Shown: positions 25,355 through 34,767, counted from the stretch's first letter. The stretch is 64,000 nt of DNA from Clostridia bacterium (GCA_017937065.1 JAGBEI010000028.1:62001-126000), one strand, 5' to 3'. The notes: generated by a model from the sequence alone, not told the origin. Translations and numbers: made by a program.

Positions 25355-26527
25355 ATGAATTTTATAAAACGCTGCTGGGCGGAAATATCGCTTGATAATC
25401 TGCTGTTCAATCTTGAAGAAATTAAGAATACGGTCGGCACTGATACCGAGATTATGTGCGTTGTAAAGGCAAACGCATACGGACACGGTGATAAAATAGT
25501 TGTACGTGAGGCTGAAAAGGCGGGTGTACGCTATTTTGCGGTCGCGTCGGCTGATGAGGCGGCTCACCTTCGTGCGCTCGGCTCAAAGGCGGAAATTATT
25601 ATACTCGGCGCATGCCTGGATGACTGTTTTCAGTATGCGGTGGAGTATGATATAACGCTTTCTGTCTGCGATATTGATTTTGCACGCCGCCTGTCGGCGT
25701 ATGCCGTATCGGTCGGCAAACACGCCAAGGTGCATATAAAGCTTAATACCGGTATGTCCCGCGTCGGATTTGACTGCCTGAACGAAGGACAGGCGGCAGC
25801 TGCTGCGGACATGATAGAAGAAATAGTTAAAATGAACGGGCTTTCGGTGTGCGGCGTGTTTACGCACTTTTCGGTCAGCGATGAGTGTGACGGTGCGGAA
25901 TATACAAAGTTTCAGCTTGATAATCTCAGTTTAGTGCGCCGGATACTTGACAGTCGCGGAGTATATGCCGGCTTGTGGCATTGCGCAAATTCGGGTGCCA
26001 TCGTAAATAATCCGGAGGCGTATATGGATATGGTGAGGGCAGGCATTTTGCTTTACGGTCTGTATAACGGCGCAGGCTCAGATGTAAAAGGCGTATACAA
26101 GCCGGTGCTGGAGCTTAAAACCGTTATAACGCAGATAAGGGATATTGACGCGGGTACGTCTGTAAGCTACGGCAGGACATACACGGCAAAATGCCCCCGC
26201 AGGACGGCGGTTATCAGCATCGGCTACGGCGACGGATATCCGCGTTCTCTCTCAGGGCAGGGCAGGGTGCTTGTAAACGGGCGGTACGCGCCGATTATAG
26301 GCCGCGTGTGCATGGATCAGACTATGATAGACATAACCGGAATAGACTGCTCTGTCGGAGACACTGTTACCGTTATAGGCAGAGAGGGTGAAAATGCCGT
26401 TACGGCGGATGAAATTGCGGATATCGACAAAACGATAAATTATGAAATAGTCTGCGGACTTGCGCTGCGGGTGCCGCGTATTTATTTTAAAAACGGCAGG
26501 CAGACGGATATCGTTAAATACATTTAA
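25355..26527 (+). CDS. alr: Alanine racemase
   Basis: A 390-residue PLP enzyme that makes D-alanine for peptidoglycan. The PLP Lys lies in VVKANAYGHGD (Lys38). The second catalytic Tyr lies in SIGYGDGYPR (near residue 288), and the barrel and C-terminal beta domain are complete. TAGGTGATAAT overlaps the previous stop as ribosome site. D-Ala could also feed surface-polymer esters, but no dlt genes are present in the window. Confidence 0.96.
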   Translation: MNFIKRCWAEISLDNLLFNLEEIKNTVGTDTEIMCVVKANAYGHGDKIVVREAEKAGVRYFAVASADEAAHLRALGSKAEIIILGACLDDCFQYAVEYDITLSVCDIDFARRLSAYAVSVGKHAKVHIKLNTGMSRVGFDCLNEGQAAAAADMIEEIVKMNGLSVCGVFTHFSVSDECDGAEYTKFQLDNLSLVRRILDSRGVYAGLWHCANSGAIVNNPEAYMDMVRAGILLYGLYNGAGSDVKGVYKPVLELKTVITQIRDIDAGTSVSYGRTYTAKCPRRTAVISIGYGDGYPRSLSGQGRVLVNGRYAPIIGRVCMDQTMIDITGIDCSVGDTVTVIGREGENAVTADEIADIDKTINYEIVCGLALRVPRIYFKNGRQTDIVKYI

Positions 26528-26555
26528 AAAAACGGCTGATTATCAGCCGTTTTTT
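26526..26555. terminator. Bidirectional terminator between alr and the OPA transporter gene
   Basis: AAAACGGCTGA-TTA-TCAGCCGTTTT with A-rich and T-rich flanks, between convergent genes. Confidence 0.9.
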
Positions 26556-26557
26556 AT

Positions 26558-27784
26558 TTAACTCAGCAGATGTGCCTTGTCCGTTTTCATTGCAATCAGA
26601 GAAAAAACCGTACCGGCGGCGGTAACCGCCGTCCACACTGCGACCACCGCGCTCCAGCCTCCCGTGTTCAGTATTACGGGGAACAAAAAGTTAGCTCCCG
26701 AGGCTGATATGTAGGAGGCAAAATCAAAAAATCCCGTTATGCCCGAAATAAGTCCCGTGCTTGCGAAATGTAAAACATAAATACTGAATATCATGTTGCA
26801 TGCACCTGTCATTGCGGCGCTTGCCAGAAACAGTGCCGAAACGGAAACAGGTGCAAAGCTGCTTTTGCACACGAAAACGACAGTAAACATCAGTACCGAA
26901 AATGAAAACAATATCATGCACATCAGCTTTTCCCTGTATTTCAGCAGCTTTGCAATGAACATTGTAACAAACGTACCGATTATGTTTGTCAGCGGCAGTA
27001 TGGTGGATATTGCCGCCGCCGTTTTACTGCTTATAGAAAAGTTCTGTGCAATAAACGTCGGTATCCAGAATGATACGGCGTTTCTGATAACGCCGTAAAG
27101 CAGCGTCACTATGACCATTGATATAAAGCCGGTATTTAAAAACAGCTTTTTAAAGTCCGTCTGTGATTTTTGTGTGTTTTCCGTTGCGTATGTCCGGATT
27201 ATGCCGTGTCTTTCCATGTGAATGCTGCAAACGTAATATGCCGCCGCGATAATTAACAGAACAATGCCCGAAATGATAAACGGCGCTCTGTAGCTGCCGC
27301 TTGCAGAGCCGTATATTGCGAGTATGTAGGTTAATAGCGTGCCTGTCACAGACGCCGCGGTCATCAGCGTTATAATTATTCTTCCCGCAGTCCGTTGGGT
27401 ATTTTCGCCTATTATTTTAGACATCGGTCCCCAAAGCATCGAGCAGAAAAATCCGCATGCACCCCACATTAAAATACCAGCGGCTTGAGAGGTACAGAAC
27501 GGGAACATAATTATCATGAGTCCCGTGACGGCAAGCCCGACGGATACCATGTATTTTGCGTCTATTCTGTTGCCGAGAAATCCGTTGATAAGCTGACCGA
27601 CACCGTAGCACAGCAGCAGTGCGCTGCCCATTAGCCCCAGCGCGCTTTCACTAAAAATTTCAAGCTCGGTCATCTGCGGCATTACGGCGCTTAATATGTT
27701 TCTCCCCGCATAGCATCCGGCATATGCGACGCAGCATGCCGTTCCTATCCATACGGCGTTTTTGTTTTTTGCCGCAATATTCAT
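26558..27784 (-). CDS. MFS transporter of the organophosphate:phosphate antiporter (OPA) type
   Basis: A 408-residue protein with 12 predicted membrane helices. The opening CVAYAGCYAGRNILSAVMPQM, with its conserved Y/R pair, and the loop GFLGNRIDAKYMVSVG resemble GlpT/UhpT-family sugar-phosphate or glycerol-phosphate transporters. The exact substrate cannot be read from sequence. The start codon overlaps the stop of the DeoR regulator (ATGA), so the two are translationally coupled. DeoR regulators typically sense sugar phosphates, which agrees with an organophosphate substrate. Confidence 0.85.
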   Translation of the reverse strand: MNIAAKNKNAVWIGTACCVAYAGCYAGRNILSAVMPQMTELEIFSESALGLMGSALLLCYGVGQLINGFLGNRIDAKYMVSVGLAVTGLMIIMFPFCTSQAAGILMWGACGFFCSMLWGPMSKIIGENTQRTAGRIIITLMTAASVTGTLLTYILAIYGSASGSYRAPFIISGIVLLIIAAAYYVCSIHMERHGIIRTYATENTQKSQTDFKKLFLNTGFISMVIVTLLYGVIRNAVSFWIPTFIAQNFSISSKTAAAISTILPLTNIIGTFVTMFIAKLLKYREKLMCMILFSFSVLMFTVVFVCKSSFAPVSVSALFLASAAMTGACNMIFSIYVLHFASTGLISGITGFFDFASYISASGANFLFPVILNTGGWSAVVAVWTAVTAAGTVFSLIAMKTDKAHLLS

Positions 27785-28584
27785 TTACATATCTCTCCGT
27801 TAATATTTACAATTTTCAGTTTACAGCCGTTTGCTTTGCAGGTTTCCTTGAAGCTGTCTGATATCGTGTTTTTATCGTCTGTAATTATCGTGTCGATTTC
27901 ATTTATCGAGCAGCTTCTGTAAAAGCTGTGCTTTTCAAATTTGCAGCTGTCGGCAAGCAGAAAGCACCTTTCAGCCATTCGGCACAGCTCACCGGTAAAA
28001 ATTCCGTGGCTTGTTTCCCATGTCATAGCTCCGTCCGTGTTTACTGCGGTTGCACCGATAAATGCCTTATCCGCTACAAAATGCGACAGCATTTCATTTG
28101 TCAGCGGACTGTACGCACATCCCGTTTCGGAATCAATGTCTCCGCCCAGCATTATTATATTTCCCGCAAAGTCACCTCTTTGCCGCTTATCCGTTAAAAT
28201 CTGCGCTATTTTAAGTGAATTTGTAATTACCTTCAGACCCTGCACGCCGTTTATCTCATTTACAAAGCACTCCGTAACGGTGCCGGTATCCACGGCGATT
28301 ATATCGTTGTTTTGCACAAGACGTGCGGCAAATTTGGCGATGGCGAGCTTCTGTTCGGGATTTTTGAGTCTGCGCACCTCATAGCTGTCTTCGCGCAGCG
28401 GCTTTTTTACGCATATTGCGCCGCCGTAAACCTTTTTGATGTTTTCGTTTTTTGAAATTTCGTTTAAATCTCTTCGTATGGTCTCTCCCGATACATCAAA
28501 TCTCAGCGCAAGCTCTGAAATGTATGCTCTGCCTTCTCTGTATATTATTCTGGTGATTTCGTTTCGTCTTTGGTCTGTCAGCAT
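27781..28584 (-). CDS. DeoR-family transcriptional regulator
   Basis: A 267-residue repressor. It has an N-terminal HTH (LTDQRRNEITRIIYREGRAYISELALRFDVSGETIRRDLNE) and the C-terminal sugar-phosphate-sensing DeoRC domain with GGAICVKK, AVDTGTVTE, MLGGDID and FIGATAV segments. ATG 28584 follows GGAGGGAAAG; an in-frame ATG at 28605 is weaker. Divergent from the PHP phosphoesterase gene, it probably controls both sides from the 134-bp gap. Confidence 0.92.
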   Translation of the reverse strand: MLTDQRRNEITRIIYREGRAYISELALRFDVSGETIRRDLNEISKNENIKKVYGGAICVKKPLREDSYEVRRLKNPEQKLAIAKFAARLVQNNDIIAVDTGTVTECFVNEINGVQGLKVITNSLKIAQILTDKRQRGDFAGNIIMLGGDIDSETGCAYSPLTNEMLSHFVADKAFIGATAVNTDGAMTWETSHGIFTGELCRMAERCFLLADSCKFEKHSFYRSCSINEIDTIITDDKNTISDSFKETCKANGCKLKIVNINGEICK

Positions 28585-28620
28585 TTCTTTCCCTCCGTAC
28601 GGCAAAGATTATATCATATA

Positions 28621-28672
28621 ACTCCAAATAAATCAATAAAAAATATTGAATTTATGTTGACTTGTGTGGAGT
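28621..28672. promoter_or_regulatory. Candidate DeoR operator region in the divergent gap
   Basis: ACTCCA (28621-28626) and TGGAGT (28667-28672) are inverted copies about 40 bp apart flanking an AT-rich stretch. The second overlaps the spacer of the rightward promoter. Binding is inferred. Confidence 0.35.
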
Positions 28673-28685
28673 TTTGAGGTATGAT
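28657..28685 (+). promoter_or_regulatory. Promoter of the PHP-domain gene
   Basis: TTGACT (28657-28662), 17-nt spacer, TATGAT (28680-28685), then AGGAGGT before the ATG. Confidence 0.75.
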
Positions 28686-28718
28686 TTAGAAAATCATCTT
28701 TGCAGGAGGTATACGGCA

Positions 28719-30026
28719 ATGAAAATAGGAGCTTCTAATTATGATGTTTTTCCCTGTGTTGTAAGGAGCGGGGAAAAGACAAAAGTCACCGTCAGTCCGT
28801 GCGGTGAGTGCGCCGCCTTTGAAGACGGAGTGCGGTATACGGTATCGGTGCTGCCGGCGGAGCACTCGGAAATTACATATATTCCAAACGGCAATATTTC
28901 CGATTCGCGCGGCTGCTATGACAAAATTACCGCAGTGCCGAAACACGGAGTTATTTCCTTTGAATATATATTTGAAGATGAACAGCAGTGGGCGCTTGAC
29001 ATTTATCCTGGCGCAGATGAGGGCAGTGCTGTGCGCTTTTTTGTATATTCCGTTTTTGATGATTTGTATGAACGGCATCCGTTTATGGGGGATCTGCATG
29101 CACATTCCTGCCGTTCGGACGGCAGGGAGGAGCCTGCTGTCGTTGCCGCCAACTATCGCAGGGCGGGCTTTGATTTTATGGGGCTGACCGACCACGGAAA
29201 ATGGCGCCCGTCGGCGGAGGCTATTGAAAAGTTCGCGGATGTCCCCATCGACCTGCTGCTGTGCCACGGTGAGGAGGTGCATTTAAAAGGCGGATATATG
29301 CACCTTGTTAATTTTGCAAGCGATTACAGTGTCAACGAGCTGTTTTATGAAAATGAGGATAAAATACACGCCATGCTTGAGAAGGAGGCAGGGACGGAAA
29401 AGACACCGCGCGGCGTCAATGCTCTGGAGTATGTATACCGCAGATGGGCGTGTATGCAGATACGAAAAAGCGGCGGACTTTGTATTGTTCCGCATCCGTT
29501 TTGGATTCACGGACCGTATCAGTTCAATATGCGCTCGAAAATGCTTGACTATGTTTTTGAAACGGGTATTTACGATGCATTTGAGCTTATAGGCGGACAG
29601 ACGGTGCATGAAAACAATCTTCAGATTGCTTATTATATGGATCAGCTTCAAAAAGGCCGGAAAATCCCCGTTGTCGGCTCGTCTGACTCGCACGGCACCG
29701 ACCCTGCCCGATATTTCGGACAAAGTAAAACGATAGTGTTTGCAAAAGCTCTTGACAGTGCTTCTGTTTGCAATGCCGTAAGGGAATCGTACAGCGTTGC
29801 CGTTGATAACATGCCTAATGAAAGCGCGCGGGTGTACGGTCAGTTCAGACTTGTAAAATATGCAAGGTTTTTGCTCGAAAACTATTTTCCGTTTCATGAC
29901 AGCCTGTGCTTTGAGGAGGGAAGACTGATGCGCGATTATATCTGCGGTGAAAACGGTGCGGCGCAGGCGCTCTCGGCTCTTCACGGCAGAACCGAGCGTT
30001 ACAGGATTAAAAAACTGGGCAGATAG
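28719..30026 (+). CDS. PHP-domain metal-dependent phosphoesterase with an N-terminal beta domain
   Basis: A 435-residue protein without signal peptide. Residues 1-120 look like a beta-rich accessory domain. From about 122 a PHP domain carries the metal ligands GDLHAHS, MGLTDHG, GEEVHLKG, IVPHPFW and GSSDSHG. PHP enzymes hydrolyse phosphate mono- or diesters; the natural substrate here is unknown. The divergent DeoR regulator and OPA transporter suggest a glycerophospho- or sugar-phosphodiester that is imported and cleaved; this is inference. AGGAGGT precedes ATG 28719; an open frame from 28662 is not used. Confidence 0.88.
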   Translation: MKIGASNYDVFPCVVRSGEKTKVTVSPCGECAAFEDGVRYTVSVLPAEHSEITYIPNGNISDSRGCYDKITAVPKHGVISFEYIFEDEQQWALDIYPGADEGSAVRFFVYSVFDDLYERHPFMGDLHAHSCRSDGREEPAVVAANYRRAGFDFMGLTDHGKWRPSAEAIEKFADVPIDLLLCHGEEVHLKGGYMHLVNFASDYSVNELFYENEDKIHAMLEKEAGTEKTPRGVNALEYVYRRWACMQIRKSGGLCIVPHPFWIHGPYQFNMRSKMLDYVFETGIYDAFELIGGQTVHENNLQIAYYMDQLQKGRKIPVVGSSDSHGTDPARYFGQSKTIVFAKALDSASVCNAVRESYSVAVDNMPNESARVYGQFRLVKYARFLLENYFPFHDSLCFEEGRLMRDYICGENGAAQALSALHGRTERYRIKKLGR

Positions 30027-30058
30027 AAAAACCGTCCCGATGCTTCGGGACGGTTTTT
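30027..30058. terminator. Bidirectional terminator between PHP and EamA genes
   Basis: AAAAACCGTCCCGA-TGCT-TCGGGACGGTTTTT, 14-bp perfect stem with a 4-nt loop, between convergent genes. Confidence 0.93.
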
Positions 30059-30059
30059 A

Positions 30060-30968
30060 TTATGTATTCTTTTGTTTTTTAAAATTCAGCTGCGAGATTA
30101 TAACGGCGCAGAAAATAATACCGCACCCCAGATAGTTTAAAGGCGACAGCGGGGTATAATCCCAGCCGGGCAGTATCAGCCCCAGCATTATTGCTTCGCC
30201 CAGCGCGCTGAAAATCGACTCGGTGGAAAGAATTATCGATGCCGCAGTCGGGTCGGCGTGCTTTTGCCCGATTATCTGGCAGGTATAAGCCACGCCGACA
30301 GACATAATTCCCGCGTAAAGTATAGGAAGCTTTGCCTCCATTACAGCGGCAAGGGATATATCTTCAAACATCAGGGCGCATATTGTGCTTAACATCGCGC
30401 AGGTAATAAACTGTATTGCGGCAAAGCGCAGCGAATATATTCTGTTTGAGAATGTGTCTATTACGATTATGTGCAGCGCCCACATAAACGCGCCGATAAT
30501 CAAAACAATGTCACCTGCTCCGACAGAGGAAAAGCCGTCGCAAAAGCTGACAAAATACAGTCCGATGACGGTGAGAACGGCGCCTATCCATGTGTTGATG
30601 CTTGTTTTGCGCTTTAAAAATATACCTATTATCGGAACAATGACGGTATAAATTCCCGTCAGAAATCCCGCTTTTCCCGCACTGCCGGTATATGTGATGC
30701 CCAGCTGCTGAAGAGTAGATGCCCCGAACAAAATAACGCCTGCCGCAACTGCCGCAAATATCGTTGTACGCAGTCTGCTTTTTTCGGTTTTCTGTCTTTC
30801 GAAAATCAAAATTACCGGGATAAGCGACACACCTCCCAGCATAAAGCGCACTGCGTTGAAGGTAAAAGTTCCCACAGAATTTGCGCCTACAAGCTGGGCG
30901 ACAAAAGCAAATCCCCATATCATGGCGGTAAGCAATAAAATCAAAAGCGACTTGTGCTGTTTTTTCAT
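30060..30968 (-). CDS. EamA/DMT-superfamily transporter
   Basis: A 302-residue protein of ten predicted helices in two EamA repeats. It starts MKKQHKSLLILLLTAMIWGFAFVA, and the second repeat begins around DIVLIIGAFMWALHIIVID. Members export amino acids, nucleosides or other metabolites, or act as permeases; substrate cannot be assigned. It stands alone, with GGGAAA just before the ATG. Confidence 0.9.
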   Translation of the reverse strand: MKKQHKSLLILLLTAMIWGFAFVAQLVGANSVGTFTFNAVRFMLGGVSLIPVILIFERQKTEKSRLRTTIFAAVAAGVILFGASTLQQLGITYTGSAGKAGFLTGIYTVIVPIIGIFLKRKTSINTWIGAVLTVIGLYFVSFCDGFSSVGAGDIVLIIGAFMWALHIIVIDTFSNRIYSLRFAAIQFITCAMLSTICALMFEDISLAAVMEAKLPILYAGIMSVGVAYTCQIIGQKHADPTAASIILSTESIFSALGEAIMLGLILPGWDYTPLSPLNYLGCGIIFCAVIISQLNFKKQKNT

Positions 30969-31046
30969 GTTTTCCCTCTTTTTACAAATTCCATGCTATT
31001 ATAGCAAAAAAATCCGAGTTTAGTCAATATGCATATAACAAAACCC

Positions 31047-31074
31047 TTGAAATATCCCGCCGTTAATATATAAT
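31047..31074 (+). promoter_or_regulatory. Promoter of the nucleosidase operon
   Basis: TTGAAA (31047-31052), 16-nt spacer, TATAAT (31069-31074). Confidence 0.7.
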
Positions 31075-31115
31075 ATATAGGATATTCAAATTCAATCAAA
31101 ACGAAAGGCAGTAGT

Positions 31116-31829
31116 ATGACAGGAATAATATGTGCGATGGATTTGGAGGCGCGTATGCTTCTGAATGAAATGCGTGATACAACAAGCGAGCGGATTTCCG
31201 GCATTGATTTTGTATGCGGCACGCTTTACGGCTGTGAAGCGGTCGTTGCGGTCTGCGGCGTGGGAAAGGTGTTTGCCGCAGTCTGTACTCAAACAATGAT
31301 TTTGCGCTTTGCTCCGGACGTGATTATAAATACGGGCGTTGCCGGTTCGCTTACAGGCTCGCTCAACTGCTGTGACATAGCGGTCGCAACAAGCGTTGTA
31401 CAGCATGATGTCGATACAACGGCGCTCGGTGACCCGCGCGCTCTCGTGTCGGGAATTAACAAGATAAATTTTGAATGTGATAAAAAAATGCTGTCCGAGC
31501 TTGAAAGCCTGCGCGATACGGCTGAAAAAGCGCTCGGTATAAAATGCGTCGGGGGAGTCATCGTCAGCGGCGACAGATTTATAAGCAGCGCGTCCGAAAA
31601 GGAGTTTCTGCACCGCTGGTTCGGCGGCATAGCTTGCGATATGGAGTCCGGCGCGGTCGGACATACCTGCTATATAAACGGCGTTCCTTTTATTGCAGTG
31701 CGTTCTGTTTCCGACAGCGCAGACGGCAGCTCTCCGATGGACTACGCACGGTTTTCGCAGGCGGCTGCCGATAATACGGCAAAACTTTTAAAGATTTATT
31801 TTGAATATGAAAGGGGAAAACAAAAATGA
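31116..31829 (+). CDS. mtnN: 5'-Methylthioadenosine/S-adenosylhomocysteine nucleosidase-like protein
   Basis: A 237-residue PNP/UDP-family enzyme. It opens TGIICAMDLEARMLL (general-base Glu/Asp region), then NTGVAGSL, GDRFIS, ACDMESGAVGHTCY (ribose-binding Met-Glu) and VRSVSDSADG (catalytic Asp). It releases adenine from MTA, SAH or 5'-deoxyadenosine, recycling products of SAM enzymes. GAAAGGCAG precedes the ATG. It overlaps the next gene by 4 nt (ATGA). Confidence 0.9.
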   Translation: MTGIICAMDLEARMLLNEMRDTTSERISGIDFVCGTLYGCEAVVAVCGVGKVFAAVCTQTMILRFAPDVIINTGVAGSLTGSLNCCDIAVATSVVQHDVDTTALGDPRALVSGINKINFECDKKMLSELESLRDTAEKALGIKCVGGVIVSGDRFISSASEKEFLHRWFGGIACDMESGAVGHTCYINGVPFIAVRSVSDSADGSSPMDYARFSQAAADNTAKLLKIYFEYERGKQK

Positions 31830-32635
31830 GAGCAGTCGGAGTAAACACTCTGCATGATAAATTCGGTATTTCAATAGAAGAAAATCTGCGGCTGATAAAA
31901 GCAGCCGGTTTTGACTGCGTATTCTCCTCGTTTACACGCAGCTTTCCGCTGAAAAGCGCGGTTAGTGCCGCAAAAAAGCTTAATCTTGAATACGAAACGC
32001 TGCACGCTCCGTTTACCGCGTGCGGACTTGAGGAAAACCTGAACTCAATGTGGCGGGAAAACGGCTGCGGTGAGCAATATCTCAAGCTGCTGCTCGAATG
32101 TGTTGACGCCTGTGCGCAAAACGGTATTGAAAAATGCGTTATACATAATGCCGTGACGGAAAACCCGCCGCCCGTAAGTGAAATCGGGCTTGAGCGTTTT
32201 AGCCGTCTTTTTTCCTATGCCAAAAAATGCGGCGTGCGCATGGCAGTGGAAAATCTGGAATCGGAGGAGCACCTGAGCCGTCTTATGGAGCTTACAGGTG
32301 ACTTCCACGGCTTTTGCTGGGACTGCGGGCATAATCTTTGCTATACTCCTATGACGGATATTATGTCACTTTACGGGAAAAAACTTATCTGTACCCATGT
32401 TGATGACAATAAAGGCGTGACACGTCCCGGAATAATTCACTATACCGATGACCTTCATCTTATGCCGTTTGACGGAGCTTTGAATTGGGAGTGGTATGCA
32501 GGCAAAATCAAATCGTGCGGTTATACGGGGCCGCTGACCCTTGAGCTTAAGGACGACTATTTGGGTGTCGGCGCCGCAAAATTTTATGAGCTGGCGTGTA
32601 AAAGAGCTTTAAAACTGTGTGAAATGTGCATGTAG
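31826..32635 (+). CDS. Sugar phosphate isomerase/epimerase-like TIM barrel protein
   Basis: A 269-residue AP-endonuclease-2-like barrel. Putative metal ligands occur in YETLHAPF (His), VENLESEE (Glu), FCWDCGHN (Asp, His), CTHVDDNKG (His, Asp) and TLELKDD (Glu). The family contains xylose isomerases, inositol dehydratases and epimerases, so the substrate is open. It is translationally coupled to the nucleosidase gene. One idea is that it handles the ribose-derived half of a SAM by-product, but nothing in the sequence proves it. Confidence 0.82.
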   Translation: MRAVGVNTLHDKFGISIEENLRLIKAAGFDCVFSSFTRSFPLKSAVSAAKKLNLEYETLHAPFTACGLEENLNSMWRENGCGEQYLKLLLECVDACAQNGIEKCVIHNAVTENPPPVSEIGLERFSRLFSYAKKCGVRMAVENLESEEHLSRLMELTGDFHGFCWDCGHNLCYTPMTDIMSLYGKKLICTHVDDNKGVTRPGIIHYTDDLHLMPFDGALNWEWYAGKIKSCGYTGPLTLELKDDYLGVGAAKFYELACKRALKLCEMCM

Positions 32636-32779
32636 ATATTGACCGAGCACACTTATTGTGTTAAAATACTGCTGATACATGTTGAATTTTTACAGAATTT
32701 ACAGTTTGTTAATTTACGATTTATACAATGTATCACATTTTATAATATAATAACAAAAACGCAACGGAGGTACTTCCCG

Positions 32780-34387
32780 ATGGGAAAAGGACAACGCGCA
32801 CGCAATGAGCGTGCTGGCAAAAGAGAAGAAATGAAAATCAGAGCGGCAAAGCTCAAACGCCGCAAAAAAATAAATAAGATTATCGGTATCTGCGTAGGGA
32901 TTGTTGCGGTGCTTGCCATTGCTTTCGGTATAGCATACAACGCTGTTGCGGCTACCGGGTATTTTCTCAGAAATACTGTCGCGATGTCGTCTGATAACTA
33001 TACGGTAGACAACGCAATGATGACTTATTACCTTAAAAACGAGTACTATACATTCACAAATCAGTATTCCAATTATCTTTCGATGTACGGGCTTGATACT
33101 TCAAAAAGTCTGAAAAACCAGAGCTACGGTGACTCAACATGGTTTGACTATTTTATGGGTCAGGCAAAAACACAGGTAAATGATATTCTGCTCTGTGCCG
33201 AAAAGGCACGTGCCGAAGGCTATGAGCTGAATGAGGACGACAAAAAGGAAATAGATGATTCCATTGAGTCGATGAAGTCGTATGCAGAGGAAAACGAAAT
33301 TACCTATGAAAACTATCTCAGTACGGTTTTTGACAAGGGTATTAAAGAAGATGATGTCCGCCGAGCTTTGGAGCTTTCCGCACTCGCGTCCAAATACTAT
33401 AATACTTATAGCGATTCTCTTGAGTACAGCGATGAGGATCTGCAGAAATATTTTGATGAAAATAAGCCTGACTATGTCAAGGCGGACTATATGAAGTACA
33501 CCTTTACCGCAGACGTTGCGTCCGATGCGGATGATACCGCAAAGCAGCAGGCAAAGGATGATGCAAAGGCAAAGGCTGTCAGTCTGTCGGAAAGTGCTTC
33601 GGTAGAGGCTTTTACGGAAACTATAACAGGATACCTTACCGAGCAGGAGGAAAAATCCAGGGCGGAAAGCGAGGCTGCGGAGACTGAGCAAGAGGAAAGC
33701 AGTGACAGCGAGGACAGTACGCCTACTGTCGAGGAGGCGGTTGCCGATGCCGTTGAGAGTGCAAAGAGTACGATGAGCTATCCTGCGCAGGACAGCGAGG
33801 ATGAAGTTGCAAAATGGCTGTTTGAGGACGGCAGAAAGGTTGGCGACACCTATATTACAGAGCCTGATGCGGATGCCACAACCTTTAATTATGTGGTATA
33901 TATCGTTACCAAAACGGCTTATTCCGATGATTATAATACGGTAAACGCACGTCATATTCTGTTTACGACCGAAACTTATGAGACAGTGGAGAAAGCTACC
34001 GAAAAAGCCAAAGAGGTTGTTGCGGAGTATAACAGCGGCGAGAAAACTGAGGATGCTTTTGCCGAGCTTGCAAAGAAATACAGCGAGGACTCAACCGTTG
34101 ATGAAAACGGCGGTCTTTATGAGAACATTACAAATGATACTCAGTCCTACCCTGAGAGCTTTGTCAACTGGTGTTATGACGACGCAAGAAAAGCGGGAGA
34201 CGTCGATATTGTTTCCACCGATACAAGCGTGCATATAATCTATTACTGCGGTGAGGGCGAGACCGCTTGGAAGAGCATAGCGAGAGTTAATAAAAACTCA
34301 GAGGACTGTGAGGCGCATGTGGACAGTCTTGCGGAAAGCTATACCGTGGTTGCAAAAGACGGAGTAATTAAGAAAATAAAGGCGTAA
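32780..34387 (+). CDS. Membrane-anchored peptidyl-prolyl isomerase, PrsA/SurA type
   Basis: A 535-residue extracytoplasmic foldase. A very basic cytoplasmic N-terminus (residues 1-33) is followed by one membrane helix (about 34-56), so it is anchored by a helix and not by lipid. A SurA_N-like helical domain follows (57-250). An acidic Ser/Glu-rich linker lies near 287-333. A parvulin PpiC domain starts at VNARHILF (near 388) and contains FAELAKKYSED. ATG 32780 follows ACGGAGG; an open frame from 32639 has no site. Its natural terminator appears to be interrupted by the island that follows. Confidence 0.9.
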   Translation: MGKGQRARNERAGKREEMKIRAAKLKRRKKINKIIGICVGIVAVLAIAFGIAYNAVAATGYFLRNTVAMSSDNYTVDNAMMTYYLKNEYYTFTNQYSNYLSMYGLDTSKSLKNQSYGDSTWFDYFMGQAKTQVNDILLCAEKARAEGYELNEDDKKEIDDSIESMKSYAEENEITYENYLSTVFDKGIKEDDVRRALELSALASKYYNTYSDSLEYSDEDLQKYFDENKPDYVKADYMKYTFTADVASDADDTAKQQAKDDAKAKAVSLSESASVEAFTETITGYLTEQEEKSRAESEAAETEQEESSDSEDSTPTVEEAVADAVESAKSTMSYPAQDSEDEVAKWLFEDGRKVGDTYITEPDADATTFNYVVYIVTKTAYSDDYNTVNARHILFTTETYETVEKATEKAKEVVAEYNSGEKTEDAFAELAKKYSEDSTVDENGGLYENITNDTQSYPESFVNWCYDDARKAGDVDIVSTDTSVHIIYYCGEGETAWKSIARVNKNSEDCEAHVDSLAESYTVVAKDGVIKKIKA

Positions 34388-34402
34388 ATTTTAAAATCAT
34401 AT

Positions 34403-34445
34403 AAAAACACACCGACGTGGCAGTCCTCAATAAAGCAGTATAGAT
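34403..34445. other. Left junction of the integrated element (attL-like)
   Basis: AAAAACACACCG (34403-34414) is the left arm of a terminator whose right arm, CGGTGTGTTTTTT, sits at 45294-45306. Just inside is AGTCCTCAATAAAGCAGTATAGAT. This matches the reverse complement of the sequence just inside the right junction at 18 of 23 positions, as expected for the two arms of a serine-recombinase attP. The exact crossover bases cannot be fixed; TG or CG fit best. Confidence 0.6.
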
Positions 34446-34477
34446 ATTGACGGTCTGTCAAAGAGTTGCAGAGAGTT

Positions 34478-34511
34478 AAGCATATCACATTTAAGTGTGG
34501 TATGCTTTTTC
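34478..34511 (+). terminator. Terminator-like hairpin just inside the left junction
   Basis: AAGCATATCACA and TGTGGTATGCTT pair (one G-U) around a short loop, followed by TTTTCTC. It may stop read-through from the foldase gene into the element. Confidence 0.65.
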
Positions 34512-34528
34512 TCATTTACGAGTAAATG

Positions 34529-34753
34529 GTGGAATGATAGGCATATAAAATTGTTGTATTTTCAAGGCTTTTTACAGACAAAACAAAGTAATGGTAAAAT
34601 ATTAAAACTCCTCAAAATTGCGTTCTATCGTTCCACTTTTCGTTAGCATTTTATGGTGTGAAAAGCTTGCAAATTCAAGCCTTGATTTTTGAAAATTCAT
34701 TGTAGGAATATGTTTATATTAAATTCCTCTAAAACAACATTAAAAATGCTAAC
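34529..34753. repeat. Two overlapping long-range inverted repeats in the left non-coding part of the island
   Basis: GTGGAATGATAG (34529-34540) pairs with CTATCGTTCCAC (34625-34636) with one G-U pair. GTTAGCATTTT (34642-34652) pairs perfectly with AAAATGCTAAC (34743-34753). No convincing coding frame is present between 34388 and 35248. Confidence 0.6.
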
Positions 34754-34767
34754 AGAAAAATCGTGTC

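Noticed and set aside
30969-31664. Leftward frames opposite the nucleosidase gene
   Set aside because: They overlap a well-defined MTA/SAH nucleosidase on the other strand and show no family features.
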